From: Paraglaciecola mesophila
GTDB lineage: Bacteria > Pseudomonadota > Gammaproteobacteria > Enterobacterales > Alteromonadaceae
Reading direction: 5' to 3'
NCBI RefSeq assembly: GCF_009906955.1
Contig: NZ_CP047656.1
Coordinates: forward strand, 2,908,501-2,972,500
DNA: 64,000 nt
Positions 59,501 through 64,000 of the stretch are shown here, one piece after another; position 1 is the stretch's first letter; every line of letters starts with the position of its first letter. The notes under the pieces were generated by a model, which was not told the origin of the DNA, did not search any database, and saw only the letters and a list, made by a program, of their open reading frames with translations. The translations under genes and the position numbers were made by a program.

Positions 59501-59670
59501 AAGCAACCGCTCGCGCCCAAAAACAAGCCTACTTAAAAGCGCAAATACTAAAGGTCAACGGTATATTAGAAAGAGGTGATGGGGGCGTAACTCACATCAT
59601 CGCCGGAAGGTTGGAAGACCTTAGCCACTTAATAGATGAACTAGCCATCCACTCAAGAGATTTTCATTAA
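56578..59670 (+). CDS. dnaE2: Error-prone DNA polymerase DnaE2
   Basis: A 1030-residue C-family polymerase starting with a PHP domain (ELFCQSNFSFLQAASHPSEL). The palm has GRGSAANSVVCY and the catalytic acids Asp376, Asp378 and Asp380 in PDIDVDF, plus a third in LLKVDVLALGML. A C-terminal OB fold (VVKVVGLVKGRQSPGTASG) ends SRDFH, as in other DnaE2. It performs error-prone synthesis at lesions with ImuA and ImuB. Its TAA stop (59668-59670) forms the first three bases of the following IS element, yet the protein end looks complete. Confidence 0.96.
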   Translation: MPLGKTRYAELFCQSNFSFLQAASHPSELIYQADYLGYQALAITDECSVAGVVRAYSEIKSKDLKVKLIVGSLFHFNAELTLVLLCPNHRAYSELCRIITNARRRAEKGQYQLDLWDLKTTKHCLAIWLPSGSIEADQHWANWLNKYYPARLWLGYQRHLLADEHLYQTHCENLSEQYSIPITACGGVLMHSPERYELLCVLNSIHKVNNIEHSVGKIPQNTERSLRPINKLKRLYPARWLAESVSIANLCTFDLSELSYQYPAELIPEDATPTSHLRDLVKRGMSIRFPEGASFAIKRIIAKELKLIEELKYEFFFLTISDIVQYAKSQHILYQGRGSAANSVVCYCLEITAVDPRQISVLFERFISKERNEPPDIDVDFEHERREEIIQYIYKKYGRERTAIAATVISYRQKSAIRDVGKALGIHESQLDFFIKNINRRDKALNWQAQITELGLDPSSGKGKHFIHLVNEIKGFPRHLSQHVGGFVISANPLYQLVPIENASMAERSVIQWDKDDLESLGLLKVDVLALGMLTAIRKTFNLIEQHHNKTISIADITRLPSDPDVYAMIQKADTVGVFQIESRAQMTMLPRLRPKCFYDLVIQIAIVRPGPIQGDMVHPFLKRRDGLEPVEYPSKEVESVLSRTMGVPIFQEQVIKIAMVAAGFSGGEADQLRRAMASWKKTGELIKFKDKLIKGMLSRGYKSQFAEQLYKQICGFGEYGFPESHSASFSVLAYVSSWLKYYYPESFYCGLLNSWPMGFYTPDQLIQDAKRHSIKVLPVCINASYYDHVIETANNQLSLRLGYRLIKGLSRKEMESFVNLRPNKGFSELAQLKESGLTKASLEALASANAFSRISDNRYTAKWLLMDSESELPLFKQLTMDNAFSPEQPSELNVLLEDYRTTGLSLDSHPVRLLNRAGLLGRYTPAAELDTIAHKSVVKVVGLVKGRQSPGTASGVTFITIEDDTGNSNVIVWQATARAQKQAYLKAQILKVNGILERGDGGVTHIIAGRLEDLSHLIDELAIHSRDFH

Positions 59671-60662
59671 TACCAATTACATTAATAGTATGATCTAATA
59701 TCAATATTGTTAACCACCTATACAGACTGATGCTTCAAGAAATAGATTTTGTAGGACTTGCTAAACAAGAAACTGATGGAAGACGACGGATAAGGTTACT
59801 AGCACTAGCCCATTTTAAGGACGGAATGAATCGTGCAGCTATTGCCAGAGTTCTTAAAGTGAGCAGAGGCAGTGTCAATAAATGGGTCGCCAACTTTCTT
59901 AAAGATGGTATGTCTGGTTTACAGAGCAAGTCACCACCGGGACGCCAATGCAAATTAACACCTAAGCAACTCAAAGCATTAGCCGCTTATATTGATCAGT
60001 TTAGTCAGTCCGATACTGGTGGTCGCCTACAAGCGTCCCATGTACAAAAATTCTTATCTGACAAATTCGAAGTCACTTATCAAATATCCAATATTTACCG
60101 TTTGATGCATGAGTTAGGTTTTTCGTGGATCACCAGTCGTTCGGAACATCCTAAGCAATCACAATTAGCCCAAGACGAGTTTAAAAAAATTCCAAATTGA
60201 ATTGTTCAATAGGATCCCAGGGTATGTAGCGCTAGACTGAGTAGATATTTGGTTTCAGGATGAAGCTAGGTTTGGCCAGCAACAGGCACAACTGAAGCAT
60301 TGATAGCGCCTTGGGTTAACAAAGAGATAGTGCAACAACACCTTAATTTGATATCCAAACGTACTGAGAGCAAACGACACGCGGTGGTGATCATGGATGG
60401 TGCGGGCTGGCATACAGATGATATCGCCAAGGATTTCACTCACCTGAGTATTATTAAACTCCCACCCTATTCGCCTGAGTTAAATCCAATAGAGCAAGTA
60501 TGGAGTTGGCTCCGCCAACATCATTTAGCCAACCGCTGTTTTAGTGTATACAGTGACATAGTTAATGCATGGAATCACTTCGTGTCTGATATCAAACACG
60601 TAAAAACGCTGTGTGCTCGAAGCTGGATTGATATGGTCAGTTAATTAATATAATTGGTATTA
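59668..60662 (+). mobile_element. IS630-family insertion element, decayed
   Basis: Inverted ends TAATACCAATTA (from 59668) and TAATTGGTATTA (to 60662) enclose a broken transposase gene; the match extends to about 18 bases. TA at the tips fits the TA target of IS630/Tc1 elements. It lies between dnaE2 and the 5S-side repeat array. Confidence 0.85.
59730..60644 (+). pseudogene. IS630-family transposase, disrupted
   Basis: The N-terminal part (59730 to about 60195) keeps the helix-turn-helix (RAAIARVLKVSRGSVNKWV) and continues until a +1 frameshift near 60195. Shifted reading gives ELFNRIPGYVALD, then a stop TGA at 60238-60240, then VDIWFQDEARFGQQ, which carries the first catalytic Asp. Another 70-80 codons are then missing at about 60283, where the frame returns to GTTEALIAPWVNKE. 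The end keeps VIMDGAGWHTDD and LPPYSPELNPIEQVW with the second Asp and the Glu. So it has at least one frameshift, one stop and one deletion, and is not functional. Confidence 0.9.
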
Positions 60663-61147
60663 TACCGTGGCTACTACAACCCTGAAGGTTTGTTGCCGGG
60701 TTGCCTTTGCGCGAAGCGCATATACGAAAAAGCCCTGACCGTTTTTTTGGTCAGGGCTTTTTCGTGTAATGGGAGTCTGACGGTGTCTTCCCGCATCCGC
60801 GTTGTCTCGCATCGCGGTTGGCGCATCGGATGCCGCGCAGCGCGGCTGTCGCATGGGGGTGAAAGCGGGTCTTTTAGGAACGTAGTTCCTGCCGCTTGAA
60901 CGGGCAGCATGGATGCTGCACTGGAGGTAGCCCCATGGATGGGTGAAAACGGTGCTTTCTGGAGCACCGCTCCAGCCGTTTGAACGACACGCCAAGGATG
61001 GCGTGGCTGGGTGCGCTTCATCATGGACGTGTTTATACCGTGGCTACTACAACCCTGAAGGTTTGTTGCTGAGTCGCCTTTGCGCGAAGCGCATATACAA
61101 AAAAAGCCCTGACCGTTTTTAGGTCAGGGCTTTTTCGTGTAATGGGA
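60662..61147. repeat. 373-bp duplication beside the 5S gene, with two folded modules
   Basis: ATACCGTGGCTACTACAACC occurs at 60662 and again at 61035, 373 bases apart. Both copies run through the 5S terminator stem and into CGTGTAATGGGAGTCTG, so the outer copy carries a second terminator (60726-60762) and a short remnant of the 5S 3' end that ends near 60785. The unit also holds two modules on the plus strand: arms AAGCGG/CCGCTT (60863-60868, 60892-60897) and AAACGG/CCGTTT (60947-60952, 60976-60981), each preceded by GGGTGA, each enclosing a hairpin, each followed by GAAC and a palindrome (60904-60919; 60988-61005). Confidence 0.88.
61099..61135 (-). terminator. Intrinsic terminator after 5S rRNA
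   Basis: On the minus strand GCCCTGACC and GGTCAGGGC form a 9-bp stem with a 7-base loop and a run of T after it. It begins about 15 bases after the 5S gene. A second copy at 60726-60762 belongs to the outer duplication. Confidence 0.9.
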
Positions 61148-61265
61148 GTCTGGCGGTGTGCTACTCTCGCATGGGGAAACCCCATACTACCATCGCCGCT
61201 AATGCGTTTCACTTCTGAGTTCGAGATGGGATCAGGTGGGGCCGCATCGCTATGGCCGCCAGACA
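61148..61265 (-). rRNA. 5S ribosomal RNA
   Basis: The minus strand begins TGTCTGGCGGCC and ends CACCGCCAGAC, whose ends pair as the 5S helix I, with the conserved GAACTCAGAAGTGAAACGC loop and a GATGGTAGT segment inside. Length is about 118 bases. It lies downstream of 23S with a spacer of about 170 bases. Confidence 0.95.
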
Positions 61266-61435
61266 TAAACTGTTATTTATCAAGCCAAAGCTCAATAAAT
61301 CAATATGTAAAAGCTGATGCCGCGCCTCGTAAGGTCTGGCTGTAATCATCGCTAAATCTCTTTAGTCTTACTCTTGATTAAATACTTGTCATACAAACAA
61401 CACGCAAACTTATAAAAAGTCACTTGGGCGTTGTA
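61266..61435 (-). other. 23S-5S spacer
   Basis: About 170 bases with no tRNA. It contains processing-type A/T-rich sequence only; I see no gene. Confidence 0.7.

Positions 61436-64000
<2,565 letters not shown>

Noticed and set aside
60654..61024. Open frames of 81 to 116 codons in the 5S-side duplication, on both strands
   Set aside because: They read across terminators and palindromes, share sequence only because the DNA is duplicated, and have no protein features.

Overview
The gene content and gene order point to a marine gammaproteobacterium of the order Alteromonadales. A Paraglaciecola/Glaciecola/Pseudoalteromonas-type genome is my best guess; I infer this from protein families and could not test it by search. 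Most of the window is chromosomal core: DNA repair (mutY, mutM, rep, radC), ubiquinone synthesis (ubiA, ubiC, ubiK), coenzyme A (coaD, coaBC), ribosomal proteins L28/L33, LPS assembly (waaA, kdkA), threonine catabolism (kbl-tdh), tRNA/rRNA methylation (trmB, rsmC) and nucleoid occlusion (slmA).

Layout. 1-4.8 kb: 5' end of glgA, trmB-rsmC, a hydrolase, mutY-yggX. 4.9-6.0 kb: tRNA-Phe followed by a 218-bp tandem array and an empty stretch. 6.0-25.3 kb: a hydrolase, a secreted ATP-dependent DNA ligase, cytochrome c5, a large GAF-GAF-GGDEF-EAL protein with a worn EAL domain, rep, ubiK, a chemoreceptor, ubiCA, glpE-glpG, kbl-tdh, and a three-gene operon of periplasmic binding protein, outer-membrane barrel and membrane GGDEF-EAL protein. 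25.5-37.7 kb: LPS and surface genes, coaD, mutM, rpmBG, radC, coaBC, slmA. 37.7-46.2 kb: two DUF885 peptidase-like proteins around an M28 peptidase, DUF1820, two unrecognised lipoproteins, an EVE protein. 46.3-52 kb: a phytate-use operon (TonB-dependent receptor, metallophosphatase, beta-propeller phytase) with PHO-box-like repeats upstream. 52.3-54.2 kb: a degenerate GGDEF membrane protein directly followed by an AraC regulator. 54.4-59.7 kb: the LexA-controlled imuA-imuB-dnaE2 mutagenesis cassette. 59.7-60.7 kb: a decayed IS630-type element. 60.7-64 kb: a 373-bp duplication, then 5S and most of 23S rRNA on the minus strand.

The most unusual signal is a small modular repeat shared by the tRNA-Phe array and the 5S array. 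Each module reads GGGTGA, a 6-bp arm, an inner hairpin, the complementary 6-bp arm, GAAC plus two bases, then a palindrome usually built around CATGGATG. Arm sequences differ between the loci and between the two 5S modules but still pair, so the fold appears conserved rather than the sequence. The module lies on the same strand as tRNA-Phe but on the opposite strand to 5S.
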